Of a stretch of DNA of 64,000 nt, positions 1 through 8,390 are shown one piece after another. The position numbers and the translations under genes are program-made. This DNA is from an uncultured Streptococcus sp. (lineage in GTDB: Bacteria > Bacillota > Bacilli > Lactobacillales > Streptococcaceae), in the NCBI GenBank assembly GCA_934229725.1, contig CAKQDX010000006.1:40282-104281 (forward strand), given 5' to 3'. How positions within the stretch are numbered: position 1 is the first letter of the stretch; every line of letters begins with the position of its first letter. A model generated the notes under the pieces. That model made no database searches. It was not told where the DNA came from and was given only the letters and a program-made list of their open reading frames with translations.

Positions 1-918
1 GTTGTTGCCTTCAAACCACCAACACAAGGTTCTATCTCAGGTCTTCTTTTGGTTGAAGCATTTGTTGAAGCTGGTATCCCTGCTGGTGTCTTGAACTCAA
101 TCACAGGTCGTGGTTCTGTTATCGGTGACTACATCGTTGAACACAAAGCAGTTGACTTTATCAACTTTACAGGTTCAACTCCAGTCGGTGAAAACATCGG
201 CCGTTTGGCAGCAATGCGTCCAATCATGCTTGAACTTGGTGGTAAAGACTCAGCTATCGTTCTTGAAGATGCTGACCTTGACTTGACTGCTAAAAACATC
301 GTGGCTGGTGCCTTTGACTACTCAGGTCAACGTTGTACAGCTATCAAACGTGTTCTTGTAATGGATAGCGTTGCTGATGCATTGGTAGAAAAAGTAACTG
401 CTTTGGTTGCTAATATCACTGTTGGTATGCCTGAAGAAAGTGCAAGTGTTACACCACTTATCGATACTAAATCAGCTGACTTTGTACAAGGTTTGATTGA
501 TGATGCTGTTGAAAAAGGTGCTACTGCTAAAACTGAATTGAAACGTGAAGGAAACCTTATCTATCCAACAGTCTTTGACCATGTAACAACAGATATGCGT
601 GTTGCTTGGGAAGAACCATTTGGTCCTGTATTGCCATTCATCCGTGTATCTTCAGTTGAAGAAGCAATCAAGATTTCTAACCAATCTGAATATGGACTTC
701 AAGGTGCTGTCTTTACACAAGATTACCCACGTGCATTTGCTATTGCTGAACAACTTGAAGTTGGTACAGTTCACATCAACAATAAAACACAACGTGGTAC
801 AGATAACTTCCCATTCCTTGGTGTTAAAGGATCTGGTGCCGGTACTCAAGGTGTGAAATACTCTATTGAAGCTATGACTCGTGTGAAATCAACAGTATTT
901 GATATTGCAAAATACTAA
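1..918 (+). CDS. gapN: NADP-dependent non-phosphorylating glyceraldehyde-3-phosphate dehydrogenase, 3' part (5' end outside window)
   Basis: The frame is open from base 1, so the N-terminus lies outside the window; about 305 residues of a roughly 475-residue family are present. GapN oxidises glyceraldehyde-3-phosphate to 3-phosphoglycerate with NADP+, giving cytosolic NADPH and bypassing GAPDH/PGK. Visible aldehyde dehydrogenase signatures are the general-base Glu in LELGGKD, the catalytic Cys in SGQRCTAIKR, and the EEPFGPVLP motif. The C-terminal segment NNKTQRGTDNFPFLGVKGSG is typical of streptococcal GapN rather than generic ALDHs. A GC-rich hairpin with a T-run follows the stop, so it is probably transcribed apart from the esterase gene downstream. 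Confidence 0.96.
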   Translation, partial: VVAFKPPTQGSISGLLLVEAFVEAGIPAGVLNSITGRGSVIGDYIVEHKAVDFINFTGSTPVGENIGRLAAMRPIMLELGGKDSAIVLEDADLDLTAKNIVAGAFDYSGQRCTAIKRVLVMDSVADALVEKVTALVANITVGMPEESASVTPLIDTKSADFVQGLIDDAVEKGATAKTELKREGNLIYPTVFDHVTTDMRVAWEEPFGPVLPFIRVSSVEEAIKISNQSEYGLQGAVFTQDYPRAFAIAEQLEVGTVHINNKTQRGTDNFPFLGVKGSGAGTQGVKYSIEAMTRVKSTVFDIAKY

Positions 919-950
919 GTGTTAAGCTAGTCAATAATTGTAAAAAAGTC

Positions 951-980
951 AAGAGGGCCTTAGTAATAAGGCTCTTTTTC
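951..980 (+). terminator. Rho-independent terminator after gapN
   Basis: GCCTTA (957-962) pairs with TAAGGC (967-972). The stem extends outward through wobble pairs and is followed by TCTTTTT. Confidence 0.75.
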
Positions 981-990
981 TGTAAAAATA

Positions 991-1000
991 TGGTATAATA
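991..1000 (+). promoter_or_regulatory. Extended -10 promoter of the esterase/ATP-grasp operon
   Basis: TGGTATAAT at 991-999 is a perfect extended -10. It lies 36 bp upstream of the preferred ATG at 1035, and no convincing -35 is present. An in-frame TTG at 1011 would lie only about 5 nt after the predicted transcript start with no ribosome site, which favours the ATG. Confidence 0.65.
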
Positions 1001-1034
1001 GAGTCAAATTTTGAATAGAGTGAGTTTTCTGATA

Positions 1035-1862
1035 ATGAATAAATCTTATTTTTACTTGGTGATGAAAACGCATGAATTGGAAGTACCATATACTGCTAAA
1101 CTTCGACGAGTGCGTGTTCTTCTTCCCAAAAATTATGAAACAGATACAGATCGTTCTTACCCTGTTGTGTATTTCCATGATGGTCAGAATGTTCTTTATA
1201 GTAAGGAAGCATTTTCAGGGTATTCTTGGAAAATTATTCCGACTCTCAAACGTAATCCAGATATTTCTCGCATGATTGTAGTGGCTATCGATAATGATGG
1301 TCCAAATCGCATGAATGAGTATTCTGCATGGAAGTATCAAGAGTCTAACATTCCTGGTGTTCAGTTTGGAGGTAAGGGAGTTGAGTATGCAGAGTTTGTC
1401 ATGGATGTGGTGAAACCCTTCATTGATAAGGAGTATCGTACTCTCTCAGACCGTCAGCACACTGCCATGATTGGTTCTTCACTTGGTGGTAATATTACTC
1501 AGTTTATGGGGCTTGATTATAAGGACCAGATTGGGTGTCTGGGAGTATTTTCTTCAGCTAACTGGTTGCATCAAGATGCTTTTGACCGTTATATGGATCG
1601 TCAAAAATTAGATTCTGATCAGCGTGTTTATATTTATGTTGGTACAGAAGAGGCTGACGATACAGACAAGACCTTGATGGCTGGTAATATTAAGCAGGCT
1701 TATATTGATTCGTCACTGAGTTATTATCATGATTTGATTGCCCGTGGGGTTGATTTGGAGAATATCAAAATTCACATTCAATCCGGTGCTGAACATAATG
1801 AAGAGGCATGGGCTGAGAATTTACCAGACTGTTTACGCTTTTTTGCTGAGAAGTGGGACTAG
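1035..1862 (+). CDS. Esterase-fold (PF00756-like) alpha/beta hydrolase
   Basis: About 275 residues, cytosolic, with no signal peptide. It resembles the esterase D / Fes / antigen-85 family: VVYFHDGQN near the N-terminus, nucleophile elbow GSSLGG (Ser in MIGSSLGGNITQF), and a likely catalytic His in GAEHNEEAW near the end. The substrate cannot be read from sequence; known relatives cleave acyl or siderophore esters. ATG 1035 is chosen because a GAGTGAG-like site precedes it. An upstream TTG (1011) and an internal ATG (1062) are alternatives. It is the first gene of an apparent three-gene operon with a second esterase-fold protein and an ATP-grasp enzyme (gaps of 49 and 40 bp, no terminator). 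Confidence 0.85.
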   Translation: MNKSYFYLVMKTHELEVPYTAKLRRVRVLLPKNYETDTDRSYPVVYFHDGQNVLYSKEAFSGYSWKIIPTLKRNPDISRMIVVAIDNDGPNRMNEYSAWKYQESNIPGVQFGGKGVEYAEFVMDVVKPFIDKEYRTLSDRQHTAMIGSSLGGNITQFMGLDYKDQIGCLGVFSSANWLHQDAFDRYMDRQKLDSDQRVYIYVGTEEADDTDKTLMAGNIKQAYIDSSLSYYHDLIARGVDLENIKIHIQSGAEHNEEAWAENLPDCLRFFAEKWD

Positions 1863-1911
1863 TCTTTATTGTCATAACTATTTAATAGCAATTTAGGAAA
1901 AGGATTTAACT

Positions 1912-2652
1912 ATGAATATTGAACATCTTAGCCACTGGAGTGGTCAATTGAACCGTGAAATGTATCTTAATCGTTATGGGCACGCAGGTATCCCTGTGGT
2001 AGTTTTTGCTTCATCAGGTGGAAGTCACAATGAATACTATGATTTTGGTATGATTAATGCTTGCGAACGTTTTATCGAAGAAGGGCGTGTGCAATTCTTT
2101 ACACTTTCAAGTGTAGACAGTGAGAGCTGGCTTTGCGATTGGAAAAATCCACACGATCGTGCAGAAATGCATCGTGCTTATGAACGTTATGTGATTCAAG
2201 AAGCAATCCCATTCATCAAACATAAGACTGGTTGGTTTGATCCTATGATGACAACTGGTTGTTCAATGGGTGCTTACCATGCACTTAATTTCTTCTTGCA
2301 ACACCCTGACGTTTTCAATAAAGTAGTAGCCCTTAGTGGTGTTTATGATGCACGTTTCTTTGTTGGTGAATACGGAGGAGATGAGGCTATTTACCAAAAC
2401 TCACCATCAGATTATATTTGGAATCAAAATGATGGTTGGTTTATTGACCATTATCGTCAATCTGAAATTGTTGTGTGTACAGGTCTTGGTGCCTGGGAAC
2501 AAGATGGTCTTCCTTCTTATTACAAACTTAAGGAAGCTTTTGAACAAAAGAATATTCCAGCTTGGTTCTCTGAGTGGGGGTACGATGTAGCCCACGATTG
2601 GGAATGGTGGCGTAAACAGATGCCATATTTCCTTGACAACATGAGCCTATAA
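1912..2652 (+). CDS. Second esterase-fold alpha/beta hydrolase
   Basis: 246 residues, PF00756-like. The nucleophile elbow is TGCSMGAYHAL and a C-terminal WGYDVAHDWEWW segment carries the probable catalytic His. It shares the fold but little close identity with the preceding protein, so it is not a recent duplicate. An AGGAAAAGGA ribosome site precedes the ATG. The family is found in streptococci beside ATP-grasp proteins, but its substrate is unknown to me. No signal peptide is present, so it is presumed cytosolic. Confidence 0.85.
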   Translation: MNIEHLSHWSGQLNREMYLNRYGHAGIPVVVFASSGGSHNEYYDFGMINACERFIEEGRVQFFTLSSVDSESWLCDWKNPHDRAEMHRAYERYVIQEAIPFIKHKTGWFDPMMTTGCSMGAYHALNFFLQHPDVFNKVVALSGVYDARFFVGEYGGDEAIYQNSPSDYIWNQNDGWFIDHYRQSEIVVCTGLGAWEQDGLPSYYKLKEAFEQKNIPAWFSEWGYDVAHDWEWWRKQMPYFLDNMSL

Positions 2653-2692
2653 TTTTCTTATCTACTGAGTAACTAAAAAAGAGGAATCATAA

Positions 2693-3856
2693 ATGAATTA
2701 TATTGTTATTTCACCTTACTATCCACAAAACTTCCAACAGTTTACTGTTGAACTTGCTAATAAGGGAATCACTGTTCTCGGTATTGGTCAAGAGCCTTAT
2801 GAACAATTGGATCAGCCTTTGAAAGATGCGTTGACTGAATATTTCCGAGTGGATAATTTGGAAAATTTGGATGAAGTGAAACGTGCAGTTGCCTTTCTCT
2901 TCTATAAACATGGACCAATCGATCGTATCGAATCACATAATGAATACTGGTTGGAATTGGATGCAGCCCTTCGTGAACAGTTTAATGTATTTGGTGCTAA
3001 GCCAGAGGACCTCAAGAAGACAAAATACAAATCTGAGATGAAAAAGCTTTTCCAAAAAGCTGGAGTCCCAGTTGTCCCAGGTGATGTGGTTAAGACAGAT
3101 GCTGATGTGGATAAGGCAGTAGCTGAAATCGGACTTCCAATGATTGCTAAACCAGACAACGGTGTCGGTGCAGCAGCAACATTCAAACTTGAAACTGAGG
3201 ACGATATCAATCATTTCAAGGCTGAGTGGGATCATGAAACAGTTTATTTCTTTGAAAAATTTGTGACTTCAAGTGAAATCTGTACTTTTGATGGTTTGTT
3301 GGATAGTAATGGCAATATTGTCTTCTCAACAACTTTTGATTACGCCCACACGCCACTTGATTTAATGCTTTACAAGATGGATAATTCTTACTACGTTCTT
3401 AAGGATATGGATCCTAAGTTACGTCAGTATGGTGAAGCTATTATCAAAGAATTTGGTATGAAGGAACGTTTCTTCCATATTGAATTCTTCCGTGAAGGTG
3501 ATGATTATATTGCAATTGAGTACAATAATCGCCCTGCTGGTGGTTTCACTATTGATGTTTATAACTATGCTCATTCTATTGATTTGTACAAGGGTTATGC
3601 GGATGTCGTTGTTGGAGAACCTTTCCCAGCATCTCACTTTGAACCACTTTACTGTTTGGCAACATCACGTCGTGCAAATTCTCACTACGCTTATTCAGAA
3701 GAAGAACTCTTCAATAAATACCATGATCAACTTAAGGTTAAGAAAATCATGCCTGCTGCCTTTGCAGAGTTGCAAGGTGATTACCTCTACATGTTGACAA
3801 CACCTAGCCGTGAAGAAATGGAACAAATGATTGAGGACTTTGGTAAAAAAGCTTAA
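2693..3856 (+). CDS. ATP-grasp domain carboxylate-amine ligase-like protein
   Basis: 387 residues. The N-terminal third (MNYIVISPYYPQNFQQFTVELA) is a Rossmann-like pre-ATP-grasp domain. The central region has KTKYKSEMKKLFQKAGVPVVPG, then GLPMIAKPDNGVGAAATFKL (an ATP-binding Lys and glycine loop) and later FHIEFF and AIEYNNRPAGG, which supply Mg-binding acidic residues. ATP-grasp ligases join a carboxylate to an amine or thiol through an acyl-phosphate. Such proteins are often annotated as carbamoyl-phosphate synthase-like, but the length and single ATP-grasp unit argue against carbamoyl-phosphate synthesis. Substrate unknown. It is the last gene of the esterase operon and is followed by a strong shared terminator. 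Confidence 0.85.
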   Translation: MNYIVISPYYPQNFQQFTVELANKGITVLGIGQEPYEQLDQPLKDALTEYFRVDNLENLDEVKRAVAFLFYKHGPIDRIESHNEYWLELDAALREQFNVFGAKPEDLKKTKYKSEMKKLFQKAGVPVVPGDVVKTDADVDKAVAEIGLPMIAKPDNGVGAAATFKLETEDDINHFKAEWDHETVYFFEKFVTSSEICTFDGLLDSNGNIVFSTTFDYAHTPLDLMLYKMDNSYYVLKDMDPKLRQYGEAIIKEFGMKERFFHIEFFREGDDYIAIEYNNRPAGGFTIDVYNYAHSIDLYKGYADVVVGEPFPASHFEPLYCLATSRRANSHYAYSEEELFNKYHDQLKVKKIMPAAFAELQGDYLYMLTTPSREEMEQMIEDFGKKA

Positions 3857-3869
3857 TCTGTATATGTTA

Positions 3870-3903
3870 AAAAGCACTTCAGCGTTTAATCTGAAGTGCT
3901 TTT
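3870..3903. terminator. Bidirectional terminator between ATP-grasp gene and helicase
   Basis: A perfect 13-bp stem (AAAAGCACTTCAG / CTGAAGTGCTTTT) with an 8-nt loop lies between convergent genes. An A-run on one side and a T-run on the other allow it to act in both directions. Confidence 0.85.
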
Positions 3904-3911
3904 GTCATGCC

Positions 3912-4994
3912 TTATTTTTCGTGAAGTTCTTGGTTTTTAAGAACTAGTTCTGAAACTTTGGCGAATTTTTTAAGTTTTTTGAGATCTTCTGGATGGGTTA
4001 CCAAGCTGATGACACTACCTTCATTTCCCATACGACCAGTTCGTCCTGCACGGTGAGTGTAGGCTTCACGATCTCGAGGAATATCGAAGTTGATGACCAC
4101 TTCCAGATTTTCAATATCGATGCCTCGTGCCAAGAGGTCAGTACCTAGTAAGAGTAAAATCTCATGATTCTTGAATTTTTCCAAGATAACCTTACGGAAT
4201 TTGACGTTAATGTCACTGGCAAGTGATACTGCTGAAGCCCCATTAAATTGGAGGCGTTCTTCAGTAGCGCCAAGGTCAGAAAGACTGTTGAAAAAGACAA
4301 GACCACGGAAGTCAGGAATATTGGAGAATTTACGGAGAAGTTCGACACGATGACGTTTATCAACACTAATATAATAATGTTTAATAGTGTCAAGTTCTTG
4401 GTCAGATAAGTCATAAACAATAGTATTTTCCACAAGATCTTGATCGTCAATTTTATTAGTCGCTGAAATGTAGACCATTTGATGGTCACGAGGGACATGG
4501 TGGCTGATTTTTGTTACGAAATGGTATTGGCTATCACTAAGTAGTTCATCAAATTCGTCAAGGACAATAGTGTTAACGTTCATCATCTTGATTTTTTTGT
4601 GTTTAATCAGCTCAAAGACACGGCCAGGTGTTCCGATAAGAATTTCCGGTCCTTTCTTCAGACGTTCAATTTGACGTTTTTGACTAGAACCAGACAGGAA
4701 GAGTTGGGCAGTAAGTCCGAGTGGTTCAGCCCACTGTTTGGTCACGTCGAAAATCTGTCCAGCAAGCTCTGAATTAGGTGCTAGGATAAGCAGTTGTTGA
4801 GCTTTTTTTGGCTTGAGTGAGAGGAGCAGTGGGAGGAGGTAGGCCAGAGTCTTACCTGTTCCAGTTGGGCTGATGCCTAAAACATTGTCCCCTTCTGTAA
4901 TTGGTGCAAAGAGTTCTTTTTGAATGGCAGTTTCTGTTGTGATTCCTTTTTCTTTAAGGAGGTCTTGCCATTGTTCGGGAAAGTTTGTAAACAT
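3912..4994 (-). CDS. DEAD-box RNA helicase
   Basis: 360 residues, shorter than most bacterial DEAD-box helicases because it lacks a C-terminal extension. Motifs in order: TAIQKELF (Q motif region), SPTGTGKT (motif I), PTGxx-like GTPGRV (Ib), VLDEFDEL (a DEFD variant of DEAD), SATN (III), ARGIDI (V) and HRAGRTGR (VI). It unwinds structured RNA with ATP and probably serves in ribosome assembly or mRNA turnover. The DEFD form of motif II is characteristic of a streptococcal/lactococcal subgroup. It is transcribed divergently from udk and has an extended -10 (TGATATAAT on the minus strand, around 5027-5035). Confidence 0.9.
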   Translation of the reverse strand: MFTNFPEQWQDLLKEKGITTETAIQKELFAPITEGDNVLGISPTGTGKTLAYLLPLLLSLKPKKAQQLLILAPNSELAGQIFDVTKQWAEPLGLTAQLFLSGSSQKRQIERLKKGPEILIGTPGRVFELIKHKKIKMMNVNTIVLDEFDELLSDSQYHFVTKISHHVPRDHQMVYISATNKIDDQDLVENTIVYDLSDQELDTIKHYYISVDKRHRVELLRKFSNIPDFRGLVFFNSLSDLGATEERLQFNGASAVSLASDINVKFRKVILEKFKNHEILLLLGTDLLARGIDIENLEVVINFDIPRDREAYTHRAGRTGRMGNEGSVISLVTHPEDLKKLKKFAKVSELVLKNQELHEK

Positions 4995-5085
4995 AAAAGT
5001 CTCATTTTCTATATGGATTTGCTTTTATTATATCATGATTTAGTGTAGAATAGATGAGAAAGACTCTATTAGATAGGAATTTACC

Positions 5086-5721
5086 ATGCCTAAAAAACCG
5101 ATTATTATTGGGGTTACGGGTGGCTCTGGTGGTGGTAAGACCAGCGTTTCTCGTGCCATTTTATCCAATTTTCCAGATGAAAAAATTGCCATGATTGAAC
5201 ATGATTCGTACTATAAGGATCAGTCTCATTTGACTTTTGAGGAGCGTGTGTCAACTAACTATGACCATCCTTTTGCCTTTGATACAGATCTCATGATTGA
5301 ACATATCAATGAGTTGATTGCTGGGCGTCCGGTGGATATTCCGATTTATGATTATACGCAACACACTCGTAGTGCTAAGACTTATCGTCAGGAGCCTCAG
5401 GATGTTTTCATCGTTGAAGGGATTTTGGTACTTGAGGATAAACGTTTGCGTGATTTGATGGATATCAAGCTTTTTGTTGATACGGATGATGATATTCGTA
5501 TTATTCGCCGTATCAAGCGTGATATGGAAGAACGTGGTCGTAGCTTGGATAGTATTATTGAGCAGTATATCAGTGTGGTAAAACCGATGTACCACCAGTT
5601 TATCGAACCTACGAAACGCTACGCAGATGTGGTCATTCCTGAAGGTGTCACAAATACTGTTGCTATCGATTTGATAAATACTAAGGTAGCAAGCATCTTG
5701 AAAGAAAGTAAGGAAGCCTAA
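5086..5721 (+). CDS. udk: Uridine/cytidine kinase
   Basis: 211 residues, the normal length for Udk. It has the P-loop GVTGGSGGGKTSVS near the N-terminus, EHDSYYKDQ (substrate-binding Asp/Tyr) and the YDHPFAFDTDL and RRIKRDMEERGR motifs of the family. It phosphorylates uridine and cytidine to UMP and CMP in pyrimidine salvage. An AGGAATTTACC ribosome site precedes the ATG. The gene is divergent from the helicase, with overlapping promoter regions in 5000-5085. A short AAGC/GCTT hairpin with a T-run follows it. Confidence 0.95.
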   Translation: MPKKPIIIGVTGGSGGGKTSVSRAILSNFPDEKIAMIEHDSYYKDQSHLTFEERVSTNYDHPFAFDTDLMIEHINELIAGRPVDIPIYDYTQHTRSAKTYRQEPQDVFIVEGILVLEDKRLRDLMDIKLFVDTDDDIRIIRRIKRDMEERGRSLDSIIEQYISVVKPMYHQFIEPTKRYADVVIPEGVTNTVAIDLINTKVASILKESKEA

Positions 5722-5740
5722 GCAAGAGCTTGGCTTTTTT

Positions 5741-5760
5741 GGTATAATTAAAACGTTATG
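5741..5760 (+). promoter_or_regulatory. Extended -10 giving a near-leaderless start for the ABC-F gene
   Basis: TGGTATAAT (5740-5748) ends only 9 nt before ATG 5758, so a transcript start about 7 nt after the -10 leaves about 3 nt of leader. No Shine-Dalgarno sequence lies in front of the ATG. The translated start MIILQGNKIERSF fits the family N-terminus, so the start codon looks right. Read-through from udk could supply a longer mRNA, but that would also lack a ribosome site. Confidence 0.6.
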
Positions 5761-7677
5761 ATTATTTTACAAGGAAACAAAATAGAGCGCTCTTTTTCAG
5801 GAGATGTGCTCTTTGATAATATTAATATTCAGGTTGATGAGCGAGATCGTATTGCCCTTGTTGGACGTAACGGTGCTGGAAAATCAACCTTATTGAAAAT
5901 CTTGGTTGGAGAGGAAGCGCCGACAAGTGGTGAGATTAATACGAAACGTGATTTGAACCTGTCTTATCTGGCTCAGGATAGTCGTTTTGAGTCTAGCAAC
6001 ACCATCTATGCGGAAATGCTAAATGTCTTTGCAGACCTTCGTGCCGATGAAAAACGTCTGCGTGACATGGAAATGAAGATGGCTGAGTTGACTGGGGCAG
6101 ACTTGGACAAGCTAATGACTGACTATGACCGCCTTTCCGAGGATTTCAGACAGCGTGGTGGTTTTACTTACGAATCTGATATTAGAGCTATTCTCAATGG
6201 TTTTAAATTTGACGAAAGCATGTGGGAAATGCCCATTTCAGATCTTTCTGGGGGACAGAATACCCGCCTGGCCTTGGCTAAAATGTTGCTAGAGAAGCCT
6301 GAACTTTTGGTACTGGATGAACCGACCAACCACTTGGATATTGAAACCATCGCCTGGTTGGAGAATTACTTGGTCAATTATCAGGGAGCTCTAATCATTG
6401 TCAGTCACGACCGTTATTTTTTGGATAAGGTAGCGACAGTAACCCTGGATTTGACCAAACATAGCTTGGATCGTTATGTCGGCAACTATTCAATATTCAT
6501 GGATCTCAAGGCTGAAAAGTTGGCAACTGAAGCCAAAAACTTCGAAAAGCAACAAAAAGAAATTGCTAAGCTGGAGGACTTTGTTAATCGTAATATTGTC
6601 CGTGCCTCTACAACCAAGCGTGCCCAGGCCCGTCGTAAACAACTAGAGAAAATGGAACGACTGGATAAGCCGACGGAAGGTCAGAAGTCGGCCAATATGA
6701 CTTTCCACGCAGATAAGGTCTCTGGGAATGTGGTCTTGACAGTTAGAGATACTGCTATTGGTTATGATGATGAGATTCTCTCAGAGCCTATTTCTCTTGA
6801 TGTTAAGAAGATGGATGCCATTGCCATTGTGGGACCTAATGGTATCGGAAAAACAACCTTCATCAAGTCAGTAGTTGGGCAATTGCCTTTTATCAAGGGA
6901 ACGTCAACCTATGGTGCCAATGTTGAAGTGGGGTATTATGACCAAACCCAATCTGCCTTGACGCCATCAAATACGGTTCTTGATGAGTTGTGGAATGATT
7001 TTGCAACCACTCCCGAAGTTGAGATTCGTAACCGTCTGGGTGCTTTTCTCTTCTCAGGTGATGATGTCAAAAAGTCGGTTTCCATGCTTTCTGGTGGTGA
7101 GAAGGCTCGCCTGCTCCTAGCTAAATTATCAATGGAAAACAACAACTTCCTCATCCTAGATGAGCCGACCAACCACTTGGACATTGATAGTAAGGAAGTT
7201 TTGGAAAATGCCCTTATTGACTTTGATGGGACGCTTCTCTTTGTCAGCCACGACCGTTACTTTATCAACCGTGTGGCTACCAAAGTGATGGAAATTTCTG
7301 AGGATGGGGCAACCATTTATCTTGGGGATTATGATTATTATCTTGAGAAGAAGGCTGAGCTTGAAGAGTTGGCACGACTTGAGGCGGAAGAAAATCAGGT
7401 ATCAGAGGAAGTCCAAGTGGCTTCAGCGGGTGCTAGTGATTATCAAGCTCAAAAAGCTAATCAAAAAGAGATACGTAAATTAAGTCGACGCATTGAGCAA
7501 ATTGAAAACGAGCTAGAGACCATTGAGGAACGCTTGGAGGAAATCTCTGCTGCCATGCTTGAAACAAATGATGTAGCGGAATTATCTGACTTGCAGAAAG
7601 AGTTGGATGAGTTATCAGTTACTCAAGAAGCTCTGATGGAAGAGTGGAGCGATTTATCAGAACAGTTGGAAGGTTAA
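5758..7677 (+). CDS. ABC-F family ATPase (YdiF-like ribosome-associated factor)
   Basis: 639 residues with two ABC ATPase domains and no membrane segments. Domain 1: Walker A GRNGAGKST from about residue 36, LSGGQ about 163, LDEPTNHLD about 186. Domain 2: GPNGIGKTT about 359, LSGGE about 444, and a second LDEPTNHLD about 466. The inter-domain linker (about 250-310) is helical and basic (ASTTKRAQARRKQLEKM), as in factors that enter the ribosomal E site. The C-terminal 100 residues are Glu/Lys/Leu-rich and predicted coiled coil. ABC-F proteins act on stalled ribosomes or confer resistance to ribosome-targeting antibiotics. The long C-terminal coiled coil fits the housekeeping YdiF class better than a resistance determinant. 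Confidence 0.92.
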   Translation: MIILQGNKIERSFSGDVLFDNINIQVDERDRIALVGRNGAGKSTLLKILVGEEAPTSGEINTKRDLNLSYLAQDSRFESSNTIYAEMLNVFADLRADEKRLRDMEMKMAELTGADLDKLMTDYDRLSEDFRQRGGFTYESDIRAILNGFKFDESMWEMPISDLSGGQNTRLALAKMLLEKPELLVLDEPTNHLDIETIAWLENYLVNYQGALIIVSHDRYFLDKVATVTLDLTKHSLDRYVGNYSIFMDLKAEKLATEAKNFEKQQKEIAKLEDFVNRNIVRASTTKRAQARRKQLEKMERLDKPTEGQKSANMTFHADKVSGNVVLTVRDTAIGYDDEILSEPISLDVKKMDAIAIVGPNGIGKTTFIKSVVGQLPFIKGTSTYGANVEVGYYDQTQSALTPSNTVLDELWNDFATTPEVEIRNRLGAFLFSGDDVKKSVSMLSGGEKARLLLAKLSMENNNFLILDEPTNHLDIDSKEVLENALIDFDGTLLFVSHDRYFINRVATKVMEISEDGATIYLGDYDYYLEKKAELEELARLEAEENQVSEEVQVASAGASDYQAQKANQKEIRKLSRRIEQIENELETIEERLEEISAAMLETNDVAELSDLQKELDELSVTQEALMEEWSDLSEQLEG

Positions 7678-7766
7678 GGAAATATGAGAGCCTTTTCATA
7701 TTTTGAGTTGTGAAAGGCTTACATTGTTGATATAATAGTCTTAGTATATAAAAGGAGACTAGCTTT

Positions 7767-8027
7767 ATGAACAAAGTAAAGAAAAAAGTGTATCGTAACA
7801 CAACATCTTTCAACATGATGGCATGGGGATCATTTGCCTTCTTCGTAATCTTGATGTTGGTAGGCCTCTATACCCTTAAAGAGCCTTTGATGGTTAAGGG
7901 TTACTACCTTATGGGATGTGTTGGCTTGATTTCATCATCATTTACAGTATCTAAGGTTGTCCGTGATAACCAAGAAGATGAAGAAAACTATAACAAACTC
8001 ATCGCTCAACAAACTTTCGAACAATAA
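7767..8027 (+). CDS. YiaA/YiaB-type two-helix membrane protein
   Basis: 86 residues. Two hydrophobic helices (about 18-40 and 48-66) flank the conserved TLKEPLMVKGYYLMG segment, as in the YiaAB two-helix family (PF05360). The C-terminus is acidic and cytosolic (RDNQEDEENYNK). Function in this family is unknown. A good AAAGGAGA ribosome site precedes the ATG, and a TGATATAAT extended -10 lies upstream at about 7728-7736. It is monocistronic, with a terminator directly after the stop that is also the left copy of the 31-bp direct repeat described separately. Confidence 0.8.
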   Translation: MNKVKKKVYRNTTSFNMMAWGSFAFFVILMLVGLYTLKEPLMVKGYYLMGCVGLISSSFTVSKVVRDNQEDEENYNKLIAQQTFEQ

Positions 8028-8033
8028 GAGGAG

Positions 8034-8064
8034 AAGCCTGAAAAGGCTTTTTCTTTTTTGCAGA
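8034..8064 (+). repeat. Left copy of a 31-bp perfect direct repeat (contains a terminator)
   Basis: This 31-bp sequence is repeated exactly at 8546-8576, an offset of 512 bp. It begins with the hairpin AAGCCTgaaaAGGCTT followed by a T-rich tract, so each copy is a Rho-independent terminator. The arrangement looks like a target duplication or the scar of a recombination that inserted the intervening DNA behind the YiaAB-type gene. Confidence 0.9.
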
Positions 8065-8368
8065 GCGCCATTTAATTATTTACCCTAATAATCAAAAAGT
8101 GTCTTTAGTAAATATAGATGATTATAATAAAAATCATCTTGCATATGAAATTGATTTTCATGATTATAAAAAATTTTATATTCTTGATATTCAAAATCAT
8201 CAAATTTTTGAGATAACAAAATACGATAATGAAGAGAATGCGGTAGTAACCACTGTTTCTTATACAGGAGATATGAATACAGCAATTGATTTTACATTTG
8301 ATTTTGGTGAAGGTGGTAGTGATTCAATGCATGCATACATTGCAGAAATACAAATAATTTCTTCATAA
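8042..8368 (+). pseudogene. ORF remnant, probable C-terminal fragment of an unknown protein
   Basis: The frame is open from just after a stop at 8039 to TAA at 8366, but the only possible start is a GTG at 8099 with no ribosome site, giving 89 residues. The open frame begins inside the direct repeat, so coding similarity probably starts at about 8060 (AERHLIIYP...). The product is polar and acidic with no membrane segment (NHQIFEITKYDNEENAVVTTVSY, FGEGGSDS). The DNA is more AT-rich than its neighbours. I do not recognise the family. The position, immediately after a repeat junction and without a start, suggests the 3' end of a gene brought in with the insert and not a functional gene. Confidence 0.5.
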
Positions 8369-8390
8369 ACTAATCGAAGAAAGACAGACG

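Noticed and set aside
8097..8368. The 89-residue GTG-started frame as an intact small gene
   Set aside because: There is no ribosome site, the frame remains open upstream into the direct repeat, and the composition differs. It is listed as a remnant instead.
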